Positions 46,093-54,668 of a stretch of DNA of 55,981 nucleotides are shown piece after piece (position 1 is the stretch's first letter; each line of letters starts with the position of its first letter). This DNA is from Prochlorococcus sp. AG-412-J13. Its GTDB lineage: Bacteria > Cyanobacteriota > Cyanobacteriia > PCC-6307 > Cyanobiaceae. The DNA is taken from contig QCLE01000013.1 of the NCBI GenBank assembly GCA_003214815.1, positions 1-55,981 on the forward strand. The letters are read 5' to 3'. Under the pieces are notes generated by a model, which saw only the letters and a program-made list of their open reading frames with translations, was not told the DNA's origin and did no database searches. Made by a program: the position numbers and the translations under genes.

Positions 46093-47136
46093 TTATATAA
46101 CATTATTTATTAACTCTAAGATCTTTTCATCATAATTTTTATCTGTTAAATCTAATATCGTTATATTTTCTTTACCAACCTTTTCATATTCATAACACTT
46201 ATCATAATAATCTAAAACTGATCTACATACTAAATCCCATTTCTCCTTATCAATTGATTCAAGAGCTATTTTTGTTCTTTGAGGACCTAATCTTTTTTTA
46301 ATCCTTTGTACAGATTCTTTGAGTTCCTCTTTTTTAAATACACTATAAGTATCTATTAACTCATCTAACCTGTTTGATTCGCTCCTTAATATCTCAATTC
46401 TCCTTGATTTCCTCATCTTATTAAAGAATTCATGAGGGATTTTGCATTTACCTATATTCGCACTTTCTGCTTCTACAAAAATATTATTGCTAGTATTAAA
46501 GGAATATAATTTTTCTCCTATTTTATTTTCAAATTGTTCGTTAGAAGGTTGTTCTTTCATTCCTAAACCACCAAATGTGCTTCCTCTATGACAAGCATAT
46601 CCTTCAAGATCTATAGTTTGATATTTGTATTTCTCTAGTAATGACAATAACCTTGTTTTCCCAGAGCCTGTTTTACCGCCAATAATTAAAATATTCCACT
46701 TTTTAGAGAAACAATCTAATATCCATCTCCTGTACGTTTTGTATCCTCCTTTAAGTGTTATTGGATTTAATTTATATTTTTCCAGTAACCAAGCAATACT
46801 TTGTGACCGCATTCCTCCTCTAGAACAATATATTCTGATAAATAATTCATTATTATTGCTATCAGGAATAGTTTTATAAGAGTCAATATTCATAAACAAA
46901 TTATCAAGAAGATATTCCAATTTCTTTTCAAAAAATTTTAATCCCTCTATAATTGCTTTTTTGCGACCCTCTTTTTTATAACTTGTCCCAATTATTGATC
47001 TCTCATCATTATCAAATAATGGAATGTTAATAGAATTAGGCATATGTCCTTTATAATATTCACTCGGGCTCCTAACATCTATAAGTGGTCCATTAAAACT
47101 TCTAAATTTCTCTAGTTCTATTCTTTTGAAATACAT
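46093..47136 (-). CDS. selU: tRNA 2-selenouridine synthase SelU (MnmH)
   Basis: 347 aa: an N-terminal rhodanese domain with catalytic Cys104 in YCSRGGMRS and a C-terminal P-loop domain with GGKTGSGKT at residues 153-161. PLIDVRSPSEYYKGHMPNSINIP near 17-39 is the rhodanese start. It converts 2-thiouridine at the tRNA wobble position to 2-selenouridine, via geranyl-2-thiouridine. selD, needed for the selenium donor, is not in this window. Confidence 0.88.
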   Translation of the reverse strand: MYFKRIELEKFRSFNGPLIDVRSPSEYYKGHMPNSINIPLFDNDERSIIGTSYKKEGRKKAIIEGLKFFEKKLEYLLDNLFMNIDSYKTIPDSNNNELFIRIYCSRGGMRSQSIAWLLEKYKLNPITLKGGYKTYRRWILDCFSKKWNILIIGGKTGSGKTRLLSLLEKYKYQTIDLEGYACHRGSTFGGLGMKEQPSNEQFENKIGEKLYSFNTSNNIFVEAESANIGKCKIPHEFFNKMRKSRRIEILRSESNRLDELIDTYSVFKKEELKESVQRIKKRLGPQRTKIALESIDKEKWDLVCRSVLDYYDKCYEYEKVGKENITILDLTDKNYDEKILELINNVI

Positions 47137-47171
47137 GGATAGTTTTTATTTTTTAGGTTAATTTATTGAAA

Positions 47172-47891
47172 ATGACTAACAAAGAACAAGATAACTATAG
47201 TAATGCTACATTAGATCTTATAAAAAAATTTGTAGATTCTAATCAAAGAAAAAGATTAAATTTATTAACTCTAATAGAATCTGAAGTCGATAATATTTTT
47301 AAACTTGGACCAACATTGTTTGAAATATTTGATAGCAATGGAGATGACTGGGCTGCAGGGTGGTTATTGCAAGTTTTAAAAAAATATAAGCCAATTTTCT
47401 TTGAAAACAATAAATTCAATAATTGGTTTGATACTTATTCAGACGTTGATATAAATTATGATAAATTGCAATTAGTTTTAGTTGAGCAAGAATTTGAAGA
47501 GGCTGATAGATTAACAAGTTCATACCTGCGAAAATTAGCTGGAAAATTAGCTGAAAAACGTGGATATGTTTTCTATAGTGAGGTTAAGAATATGTCAGGT
47601 AAAGATTTACAAACCATTGATAGATTATGGACTATTTATTCTACGGGTAGATTTGGATTCTCAATTCAAGCAAAGATATTAAAATCAGTAGGAAAAAAAT
47701 ATGAATCAATGTGGCCTAAAATAGGTTGGAAAAAAGAGGGCTTATGGACTAGATATCCTGGATCTTTTTGCTGGTCATTGGATGCACCTGATGGACATAT
47801 GCCTTTAATAAATCAACTAAGAGGTGTAAGACTTATGGATTCCATCCTACGACATCCTGCTATTGCTGAGAGACATAACAATATCCTTTAA
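47172..47891 (+). CDS. gun4: Magnesium chelatase regulator GUN4
   Basis: Binds Mg-protoporphyrin and activates magnesium chelatase in chlorophyll synthesis. 239 aa. The helical N-terminal domain (residues 1-90) is followed by the GUN4 domain, with LTSSYLRKLAGKLAEKRGYV near 114-133, then GRFGFSIQAKIL and GSFCWSLDAPDGHMPLI. ATG 47172 is preferred over TTG 47166 because it starts the typical charged N-terminus. Divergent from selU. Confidence 0.92.
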   Translation: MTNKEQDNYSNATLDLIKKFVDSNQRKRLNLLTLIESEVDNIFKLGPTLFEIFDSNGDDWAAGWLLQVLKKYKPIFFENNKFNNWFDTYSDVDINYDKLQLVLVEQEFEEADRLTSSYLRKLAGKLAEKRGYVFYSEVKNMSGKDLQTIDRLWTIYSTGRFGFSIQAKILKSVGKKYESMWPKIGWKKEGLWTRYPGSFCWSLDAPDGHMPLINQLRGVRLMDSILRHPAIAERHNNIL

Positions 47892-47939
47892 ATTGAGCTA
47901 TTTAATAAGTTAAAATTAAGCTAGTATCAAAATATTATT

Positions 47940-48374
47940 ATGTCCTTGTTTCGGGGCAAAAATATTTTAAAAAAGTTTTTTAAAAGGCCAAGGATTAACT
48001 GGTCAAACTACGAATTCGAATCATCATTACAGCTAAATGAATTTGTTGAACAATTATTAGAACCTATTAAAAATTCTCAATCAAGCTATCTCATCAAACT
48101 TGGTTTACATGAAGCTCTTGTTAACGCAGTAAAACACGGAAATAAATTAGATCCTACAAAAAATATTAGAGTAAGAAGAATAATTACTCCTAATTGGTGT
48201 GTTTGGCAAATTCAAGACCAAGGCAATGGTTTAGAAATAAAAAAAAGAAACTATAAATTACCAAAAAAAATAAATAGTATAAATGGTCGAGGCTTATACA
48301 TTATTAATGAATGTTTTGATGACATTAGATGGAGTAGTAAAGGTAATAGGCTTCAGTTGGCTTTAAAAAGGTGA
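47940..48374 (+). CDS. Anti-sigma regulatory factor-type histidine-kinase-like ATPase
   Basis: GHKL (HATPase_c) protein of the RsbW/SpoIIAB class, 144 aa. N-box: LHEALVNAVKHGNKLDP near residues 58-74; G1: IQDQGNGLEIKKR near 97-109; G2: GRGLYIINECFDDI. The usual role is sequestering a sigma factor and phosphorylating a STAS antagonist such as the one at 23605-23967. The end overlaps the convergent gene by 22 nt. Confidence 0.85.
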   Translation: MSLFRGKNILKKFFKRPRINWSNYEFESSLQLNEFVEQLLEPIKNSQSSYLIKLGLHEALVNAVKHGNKLDPTKNIRVRRIITPNWCVWQIQDQGNGLEIKKRNYKLPKKINSINGRGLYIINECFDDIRWSSKGNRLQLALKR

Positions 48375-48616
48375 TTTTTACTAGGGCAAGGTTGATCTAC
48401 GTTAATTTCTTTTAACCATTTAATACTTTCTTCTATGTACTCAATAGTTTCCTTCTCATTACAAGAAATAATTAAATGGCATAATCCCGCCGAAATTAGT
48501 TCTGCAGCTCGTTTATATTTATTTCCTTTATCTTTATGCCATTTAGAATGATCAATCTTTAATTTGTCATTAAGACTTTGAACAAGTTGAATAGTATCTT
48601 TATCCCAATAGGTCAT
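48353..48616 (-). CDS. Small hypothetical protein, 87 aa
   Basis: Soluble, mostly helical protein with WHKDKGNKYKRAAELISAGLC near residues 26-46, a picocyanobacterial pattern possibly belonging to DUF6439, though I am not sure. It is 12 nt downstream of the methyltransferase gene on the same strand and its end overlaps the anti-sigma gene tail by 22 nt. No catalytic motif. Confidence 0.6.
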   Translation of the reverse strand: MTYWDKDTIQLVQSLNDKLKIDHSKWHKDKGNKYKRAAELISAGLCHLIISCNEKETIEYIEESIKWLKEINVDQPCPSKNHLFKAN

Positions 48617-48628
48617 AGAATTTTTTAT

Positions 48629-49684
48629 TTACTTTACAGCAGACCATACTTTGGTCATAAAAAAGGAATTTGATTTTACATCTTTAAACCCTACTTCCTC
48701 TATTTTAGAATCTATATCCTCTTTTATGTAATCACAATAAAAAGGCTCATGAAAAGATTTATAAAAGTTTTCCATTACGGATGTAAAGTCAGGTGAATCA
48801 CTTATTTGAATTGAATCAGCTAATACTAATATCCCCCCAGGTTCAAGAACTCTAAAAAATTCATTTAATACTTTAGCTCTAATTGTTCTAGGTAATTCAT
48901 GAAATAAGTAAACACAAGAAATGCATTGAAAACTATTATTTTCAAAAGGTAATTCTTCAGCATTACCTTTTATTAACTGAATTAAATCTCCATCTAAATC
49001 TGAAATATATCTACTTGCCTCTTTTAAGTATGAATCAGATAAATCAATTCCTGTAATTTTTTCTTTAGGAAATGCGGCTCTTAATTGTTTTAATGTTCTT
49101 CCTGATCCTGTAGCCACATCAAGTATTTTAATAGAACTTTTTTTTCTATCGCTAAAAATTTCAAGTCCTTCTTTTATTGGCTTAATTATTCTTCTCCTCA
49201 TTGAGTCAGCACTTCCATTGAAAAGTATCTCTACTTGTAGGTCATAAATGCTAGCTGAAAAATCTGATAAATAACCATCTGTTTGATGATGAAAATTTCT
49301 CAAGTAATATTGAGGATAATTATCTTTATCAATTGATTTTGGAAGATCATCAAAGTTTTGTTTTCTGCGTCTATCCCATGTATTAGGCATATCGAGCCAA
49401 ATTTTAGGATATTGAGTTAGATATCTAAGCCATGGCTCGTCAAATAATAATTTTTTTGGATATATATTTTTTTCTGCATCATTCCAATCTTCTTCTCTTA
49501 AGATATTCATTGAATTTTGGATTTGCATTAGAAGATCCTTATCTATATCAATGTTTTCAAGCTTCGAATCGGGAAGAATAAAATTCATTAATCTTGAACT
49601 TATCTGCTTGTGAGCGAAACCTGCAATGCTTTTACTTTGTTGTAGCGTTTTATATGCAATTTTTGAAATAGATTCCCTAGCCAT
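48629..49684 (-). CDS. Class I SAM-dependent methyltransferase
   Basis: 351 aa. A helical N-terminal half (residues 1-180) precedes a Rossmann-fold methyltransferase with motif I ILDVATGSGRTLKQLR near residues 184-199, acidic motif II (GIDLSDSYL) and the post-I FQCISCVYLFHELP segment. The substrate is unknown; UbiE/COQ5-like or sterol-type enzymes share this fold. The gene follows the glnA terminator and is 12 nt upstream of the 87-aa gene. Confidence 0.85.
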   Translation of the reverse strand: MARESISKIAYKTLQQSKSIAGFAHKQISSRLMNFILPDSKLENIDIDKDLLMQIQNSMNILREEDWNDAEKNIYPKKLLFDEPWLRYLTQYPKIWLDMPNTWDRRRKQNFDDLPKSIDKDNYPQYYLRNFHHQTDGYLSDFSASIYDLQVEILFNGSADSMRRRIIKPIKEGLEIFSDRKKSSIKILDVATGSGRTLKQLRAAFPKEKITGIDLSDSYLKEASRYISDLDGDLIQLIKGNAEELPFENNSFQCISCVYLFHELPRTIRAKVLNEFFRVLEPGGILVLADSIQISDSPDFTSVMENFYKSFHEPFYCDYIKEDIDSKIEEVGFKDVKSNSFFMTKVWSAVK

Positions 49685-49712
49685 TTTTCAATTTATATAT
49701 CTATATTCCAAC

Positions 49713-49761
49713 AAAAAAAAAATCAATTTGAGAATATTTTGTGATATTTCTCAAATTGATT
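49713..49761 (-). terminator. Rho-independent terminator of glnA
   Basis: On the minus strand, after the glnA stop at 49787, arms AATCAATTTGAGAA and TTCTCAAATTGATT (14 bp, perfect) form a stem with a 13-nt loop, followed by a run of eight Ts. It lies 26 nt beyond the glnA stop and upstream of the methyltransferase start. It should isolate glnA from the next gene. Confidence 0.85.
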
Positions 49762-49786
49762 AATTTAAACTAATGTGTTCTTTTAA

Positions 49787-51208
49787 TTATGCATCGTAGT
49801 ACATGAAGAATTCATGTGGATGAGGCCTTTGTCTTAGTTGTTGTACCTCTTCGTATTTTATATCGATAAAGTTATCAATAAAATCTTCAGTAAATACTCC
49901 ACCAGCTAATAGATAATCCTTATCTGCTTTTAGCGCATTAAGTGAGTCATTTAGAGATGAAGGTACTGTATCAATTTTTGCAAGTTCATCAGCTGGAAGT
50001 TCAAATAAATCTACATCTACTCCATCACCAGGATCAATTTGATTTTTAATTCCATCAATACCAGCAAGCATCATTACAGAAAATGCTAAGTAAGGATTTG
50101 CAAGTGCGTCACCTGATCTGAATTCTAATCTTTTAGCTTTAGGGCTTGGTCCTGTTAAAGGTATTCTTACTGCAGCTGATCTATTACCCTCAGAATAAAC
50201 TAGATTTACAGGTGCTTCGAATCCTGGAACCAATCGTTTATAACTATTTGTAGTTGGGTTAGTAAATGCTAAGAATGATGGAGCATGTTTAAGTATGCCT
50301 CCGATGTACCATCTTGCTGTTTGAGATAAATTTGCATATGCTCCTTCACCAAAAAATAGTGGCTGACCACTCTTCCATAAACTCTGGTGAACATGCATTC
50401 CAGTTCCATTATCGTTAAATACAGGCTTGGGCATAAATGTTGCAGTTTTCCCATATTTTTTAGCAACATTTCTGACAACGTATTTATAAGTCATTACGTT
50501 ATCGGCAGAATTAATTAACGAATCGAATTTCATTCCAAGTTCGTGTTGACCGGCACCAGCAACTTCATGGTGATGCTTTTCTGTGGGTATACCCAATTCA
50601 CCCATTAAAAGTAGCATTTCTGATCTGATGTCTTGAGCAGTATCATTTGGAGAAACTGGGAAATAACCTTCTTTGTATTGGATCTTGTATCCTAAATTTC
50701 CACCTTCTTCAATTCTTCCTGTGTTCCATGGAGCTTCAATTGTATCTACACTGTAAAAGCAGGAACCTTCTTTTGAGTCGTATCTCACGTCATCAAATAA
50801 AAAGAATTCTGGTTCCGGTCCAAAAAATGCTGTATCAGCAATCCCTGTAGATTCTAAGTACTTTAACGCCTTTTGAGCTAAAGATCTTGGGCATCTATCA
50901 TAAGGCTCACCACTTCTAGGCTCTTGGATAGAGCAAATCATACTTAGAGTTTTATGTTTATAAAAAGGATCTATCCATGCTGTACTTGCATCAGGGACCA
51001 TTGACATATCGGAGGCATTAATTGCTTTCCAACCTCTTATTGATGAGCCATCAAATGCTAGACCTTCTGTAAATGAATCCTCTTCTATCATGTCTGATGT
51101 AAGAGTTAAATGTTGCCATTTACCATGGATGTCTGTGAATTTTAAATCGATGAGTTCAATTCCTTCGTCTTTAATTTGACTTAAAACATCTTGTGGAGAC
51201 TTAGACAT
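49787..51208 (-). CDS. glnA: Type I glutamine synthetase GlnA
   Basis: Joins ammonia, here including that from urease, to glutamate. 473 aa. Motifs: [10 protein letters not shown] near residues 51-60, [13 protein letters not shown] near 128-140, [15 protein letters not shown] near 215-229, and [18 protein letters not shown]. The usual adenylylation Tyr (LYDLP) is Phe402 (LFELP), so covalent adenylylation control is absent, as known for cyanobacteria. An NtcA-type promoter precedes it and a strong terminator follows it. Confidence 0.97.
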   Translation of the reverse strand: MSKSPQDVLSQIKDEGIELIDLKFTDIHGKWQHLTLTSDMIEEDSFTEGLAFDGSSIRGWKAINASDMSMVPDASTAWIDPFYKHKTLSMICSIQEPRSGEPYDRCPRSLAQKALKYLESTGIADTAFFGPEPEFFLFDDVRYDSKEGSCFYSVDTIEAPWNTGRIEEGGNLGYKIQYKEGYFPVSPNDTAQDIRSEMLLLMGELGIPTEKHHHEVAGAGQHELGMKFDSLINSADNVMTYKYVVRNVAKKYGKTATFMPKPVFNDNGTGMHVHQSLWKSGQPLFFGEGAYANLSQTARWYIGGILKHAPSFLAFTNPTTNSYKRLVPGFEAPVNLVYSEGNRSAAVRIPLTGPSPKAKRLEFRSGDALANPYLAFSVMMLAGIDGIKNQIDPGDGVDVDLFELPADELAKIDTVPSSLNDSLNALKADKDYLLAGGVFTEDFIDNFIDIKYEEVQQLRQRPHPHEFFMYYDA

Positions 51209-51231
51209 AACTTTTGAGATACCTTACTAAG

Positions 51232-51237
51232 AAATTA
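51232..51237 (-). promoter_or_regulatory. Predicted -10 box of glnA (TAATTT)
   Basis: Minus strand TAATTT fits TAN3T and is exactly 22 nt after the NtcA-type site at 51260-51273, the same offset as upstream of urtA. Pattern-based prediction. Confidence 0.6.
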
Positions 51238-51259
51238 ATAACTTGATGATTCTTATTAT

Positions 51260-51273
51260 GTATCAACCATAAC
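51260..51273 (-). promoter_or_regulatory. NtcA-type binding site upstream of glnA
   Basis: Minus strand GTTATGGTTGATAC fits GTN10AC, sharing the GTT start and TGATAC end with the urtA site at 6329-6342. glnA is a classic NtcA target in cyanobacteria, and the position, 52 nt before the ATG with a properly spaced -10, makes activation under nitrogen limitation likely. Confidence 0.75.
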
Positions 51274-51368
51274 TTTTTTCAACACTAGATGTCTTCTTTC
51301 AGTGTTTCAAGTCATAACTTTAATAAATATTTACTTAATTATTTAAATTGAATTAATTTCTATAAAAA

Positions 51369-51391
51369 AATATCGCTTAAGCGACGATATT
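51369..51391. repeat. Inverted repeat in the leader of the aminotransferase gene
   Basis: AATATCG and CGATATT are exact complementary 7-base arms around a 9-base loop; the loop together with the left arm also contains the 12-bp palindrome TCGCTTAAGCGA. It lies 33 nt before the TTG start of the aminotransferase gene and between two divergent genes. It could be a regulator site or an mRNA leader structure; no known family is evident. Confidence 0.5.
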
Positions 51392-51423
51392 AGTCTAATT
51401 TAAAAGTAATTGAATATGATGCT

Positions 51424-52608
51424 TTGACAGAAGCAAAACTTATTTCGGCTTTAAATAAAGAGAATTTATCTCATTTTTCAAAGACTTATGTTCCCTCTAG
51501 ACTTTTATTAGGACCTGGACCATCAAATGCACATCCAGAAGTCTTGAGTGCTCTTTCTTTGAATCCCATTGGTCATTTAGATGAAGCATATATCTCATTG
51601 ATGTCTGACGTACAGCAACTTTTAAGGTATGCCTGGCAGTGCAATAATCGTCTTACACTCCCAATGAGTGGTACTGGCAGTGCAGCGATGGAAGCTTCAA
51701 TAGCTAATTTTATTGAAGACGGCGAAAAAATTCTTATTGCTAAAAATGGATATTTTGGAGATAGATTAGTTGATATGGCAACTAGATATAAAGCTCAAGT
51801 TTCCGTTATTGAAAAACCATGGGGTGAGGCTTTTGCTTATGAGGAAATTAAGTACGAAATAGAGACTAAAAAACCAGCTATTTTTGCTATTGTCCATGCT
51901 GAAACATCAAGTGGTGTTTTACAACCTCTTGATGGTATTGGGGATATATGCAGAAAAAATAACTGCTTGTTTTTAGTTGATGCAGTTACTTCACTTGGCG
52001 CTTTAGAATTATTGATAGACGAATGGAAAATTGATCTAGCATACAGTTGCAGTCAAAAGGGATTAAGTTGTCCCCCAGGATTAAGCCCTTTTACAATGAA
52101 TAAAAGAGCTGAAGAAAAACTAAGTTCAAGAAAAACAAAAGTACCTAACTGGTATTTAGATTTATCTCTATTAAATAAATATTGGGGTTCTGATCGTGTT
52201 TACCATCATACTGCTCCCGTAAATATGAATTTTGCTATTCGTGAAGGTTTACGATTAATTGCGAATGAGGGTTTAGAAAATGTTTGGAATAGACATAATA
52301 CTAATGCAAAGAAACTGTGGAATGGTTTAGAAAGTCTTGGAATGGAATTACATGTATCAGAGGATTATAGATTGCCAACTTTAACCACAGTTAAAATACC
52401 TCCAGCAGTTGATGGAGATGGATTTAGAAATCATCTCTTAAGAAATTTTGGAATTGAGATAGGAAATGGACTTGGAGAATTATCCGGTAAGGTGTGGCGT
52501 GTAGGGCTGATGGGTTTTAATTCATGTGAGGAGAATGTTGACAGATTATTAAACCTATTTGATAGTGAGCTAAAGAAATTTTCTATTTTTGAGTCCTCAG
52601 CTTTTTGA
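51424..52608 (+). CDS. Alanine-glyoxylate / serine-pyruvate aminotransferase
   Basis: Class V PLP aminotransferase, 394 aa, TTG start. Motifs: RLLLGPGPSNAHPEVLSALS near residues 26-45, MSGTGSAAMEASIANF near 80-95, VDAVTSLGALEL, and the PLP-Lys motif SCSQKGLSCPPGLS. It likely transfers amino groups from alanine or serine to glyoxylate in photorespiration. The tail overlaps tadA's 3' end on the other strand by 26 nt. Confidence 0.9.
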   Translation: MTEAKLISALNKENLSHFSKTYVPSRLLLGPGPSNAHPEVLSALSLNPIGHLDEAYISLMSDVQQLLRYAWQCNNRLTLPMSGTGSAAMEASIANFIEDGEKILIAKNGYFGDRLVDMATRYKAQVSVIEKPWGEAFAYEEIKYEIETKKPAIFAIVHAETSSGVLQPLDGIGDICRKNNCLFLVDAVTSLGALELLIDEWKIDLAYSCSQKGLSCPPGLSPFTMNKRAEEKLSSRKTKVPNWYLDLSLLNKYWGSDRVYHHTAPVNMNFAIREGLRLIANEGLENVWNRHNTNAKKLWNGLESLGMELHVSEDYRLPTLTTVKIPPAVDGDGFRNHLLRNFGIEIGNGLGELSGKVWRVGLMGFNSCEENVDRLLNLFDSELKKFSIFESSAF

Positions 52609-53098
52609 ACCAAATCTGTAAAATTTGACTGCATTCATCTTCTAGGATACCTCCAATTATTTCCATTTTGTGATGAGCACTTTCATGTTTTGATAGGTCA
52701 ATTGAGCCACCCAATCCACCTCTCTTCTTATCGTAAGCACCGAAAATAACTTTACCCATCCGGGCTTGAATAAGAGCAGAAGAACACATAGTACAAGGTT
52801 CTAAATTTGTGATAATAGTACATTCATTAAATCTCCAATCATTTTTTATTAGAGATGCCTGCCTAAGTGCCATTATCTCAGCATGACCTAAAGGGTCTTT
52901 ATTTTTATTCCTCCTGTTAACCCCTCTCCCGATACATCTTCCTCTCTCATCTAAAATTATTGAACAGATTGGTAGCTCAACTTTTCCAATTTCTTTGGAT
53001 CTTCTTAATATCGAATTCATCCACAAAGTGTATTTTGAATTATTTGTTTTTTTTTGTAGATCTTTATTACTATTTCCATTTTCAAAAATATATCTCAT
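52583..53098 (-). CDS. tadA: tRNA-specific adenosine deaminase TadA
   Basis: Makes inosine at the wobble position of tRNA-Arg(ACG). 171 aa. Zinc ligands and catalytic Glu are present: GHAEIMALRQ (His72, Glu74) and NLEPCTMCSSALIQARM (Cys102, Cys105), followed by VIFGAYDKKRGG. The 35-residue N-terminal extension (MRYIFENGNSNKDL) is longer than in E. coli. Converges on the aminotransferase gene with a 26-nt overlap. Confidence 0.93.
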   Translation of the reverse strand: MRYIFENGNSNKDLQKKTNNSKYTLWMNSILRRSKEIGKVELPICSIILDERGRCIGRGVNRRNKNKDPLGHAEIMALRQASLIKNDWRFNECTIITNLEPCTMCSSALIQARMGKVIFGAYDKKRGGLGGSIDLSKHESAHHKMEIIGGILEDECSQILQIWFKKLRTQK

Positions 53099-53141
53099 TT
53101 ACCAATATTGAGAATAGAATTATTAATAGATATCTTATCTG

Positions 53142-54527
53142 ATGGCTGAAGATTTAATTAATAATAAAGATATATATTTCCCTTCATATTTAGGGACTAA
53201 TGACAAATTGATTACTCTTCTGAATAGAGCAAGTCAAACTCTTTGTGACTGGTTCTCTAAAGCTGATAAAAATGGTCCTTTACCTTTTGATGAGAGTTTC
53301 AAGTGCATTATGCCTGCGGAAGATGGTAACTCTGTAGAAGATTTGTTTTCTGAGATTGAATCTCTTTTGAATAATTCATTTAATCCCGTTCATCCTGGTT
53401 CACTAGCTCACCTTGATCCCCCACCCTTAATTTTCTCTATTTTGGGAGATTTAATTGCTGCTGGTTTAAATAATAATCTTCTCGCTTACGAGTTATCACC
53501 AAGTGTAACTTTGCTTGAGGAATCATTATGCAAATGGTTTGCCAAGAAAATAGGGTTTAATGATTTCTCAGGAGGTATAGCTGCTAGTGGAGGTACATTA
53601 AGTAATCTGAATGCGCTTATAGCAGCTAGAAATAATGCTGGATTAGCTACAAATCCTAATTCTGTATTACTTATTAGTGAAGATGCTCATTCTTCCTTCG
53701 TTAAATGTATAAGAATAATCGGTCTTGATACTACCAATCTTGTCAGGATTAAAACTGATAATCAAGGTAGAATGGATATAAACGATCTCAGAAAGTCTTT
53801 AGATAAATGTTCAATAGAAAATAAAAAAATATTTGCTATTGTTGCCACCCTTGGGACAACTGTAAGGGGAGCAATTGATCCTATTAAAGAAATAAGTGAA
53901 ATCTGTAAACAAAGAAACATATGGTTACATATTGATGGTTCAATTGGAGGGGTTTTTGCTATAACTTCTATTCCAATAGAAGGTCTAAATAATATTAATC
54001 AGGCTAATTCGATAACGATAAATCCACAAAAAATCATTGGCATTACAAAGACTTCATCGTTGTTATTAGTTTCAAATATGAGTACTTTAGAAAATACTTT
54101 TAATACTGGACTACCATATATATCATCTAAAGAAAATATTATAAATAGAGGAGAAATAGGCATACAAGGTTCTAGACCTGCAGAGGTTATCAAACTATGG
54201 CTTGGGTTACGTTTTCTAGGTCTGAATGGAATAGAAAATATATTAAAATCATCAATTAAAAGAAAAGATTTTTTTATAAAAAATATTAGTAAAAATAAAT
54301 TTGATATATATTCAGGTCCTCTTCATATTGTTTCATTCTTACCAAAGAAACTTGAACCAAAAGACTCTGATGCATGGACTCAAGCTAAAGTTAATGAACT
54401 AATTAACAATAATTTTATGCTTTCTAGACCAAAATTTAAAGGTAAATATTTTTTACGGGTTGTTATGGGAAATTACAATACAAAAGAATCTCATATTGAA
54501 GAACTTTTGAGACTTTTAGATGCTTAA
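53142..54527 (+). CDS. Group II PLP-dependent decarboxylase, substrate unknown
   Basis: 461 aa member of the aromatic-amino-acid/glutamate/2,4-diaminobutyrate decarboxylase family. Motifs: HPGSLAHLDPPP near residues 85-96, SGGIAASGGTLSNLNAL near 143-159, LHIDGSIGGVF near 265-275, and the Schiff-base Lys in NPQK. Substrate specificity cannot be read from sequence. It is divergent from tadA and followed 3 nt later by a mini-ORF. Confidence 0.85.
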   Translation: MAEDLINNKDIYFPSYLGTNDKLITLLNRASQTLCDWFSKADKNGPLPFDESFKCIMPAEDGNSVEDLFSEIESLLNNSFNPVHPGSLAHLDPPPLIFSILGDLIAAGLNNNLLAYELSPSVTLLEESLCKWFAKKIGFNDFSGGIAASGGTLSNLNALIAARNNAGLATNPNSVLLISEDAHSSFVKCIRIIGLDTTNLVRIKTDNQGRMDINDLRKSLDKCSIENKKIFAIVATLGTTVRGAIDPIKEISEICKQRNIWLHIDGSIGGVFAITSIPIEGLNNINQANSITINPQKIIGITKTSSLLLVSNMSTLENTFNTGLPYISSKENIINRGEIGIQGSRPAEVIKLWLGLRFLGLNGIENILKSSIKRKDFFIKNISKNKFDIYSGPLHIVSFLPKKLEPKDSDAWTQAKVNELINNNFMLSRPKFKGKYFLRVVMGNYNTKESHIEELLRLLDA

Positions 54528-54530
54528 TTT

Positions 54531-54668
54531 ATGAATATGGGTAGACCAAAAATTATTGCAAAAGTTACAGGGTTTATATCTATAGCTATTTGTATTGCTT
54601 ATTTACTCTTAATAACTATCTTTGATTTCAGAACTTATCTAAATGATCAATTTTTCAATTTTACATAG
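54531..54668 (+). CDS. Single-helix membrane mini-protein, 45 aa
   Basis: ATG-to-TAG frame starting 3 nt after the decarboxylase stop (ATG 54537 is an alternative, giving 43 aa). One hydrophobic helix (ISIAICIAYLLLITIF, residues about 17-32) lies between a basic N-terminus with GRPKIIAKV and a polar tail. Its stop overlaps the convergent GTPase's 3' end by 8 nt. Family not recognised. Confidence 0.55.
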   Translation: MNMGRPKIIAKVTGFISIAICIAYLLLITIFDFRTYLNDQFFNFT

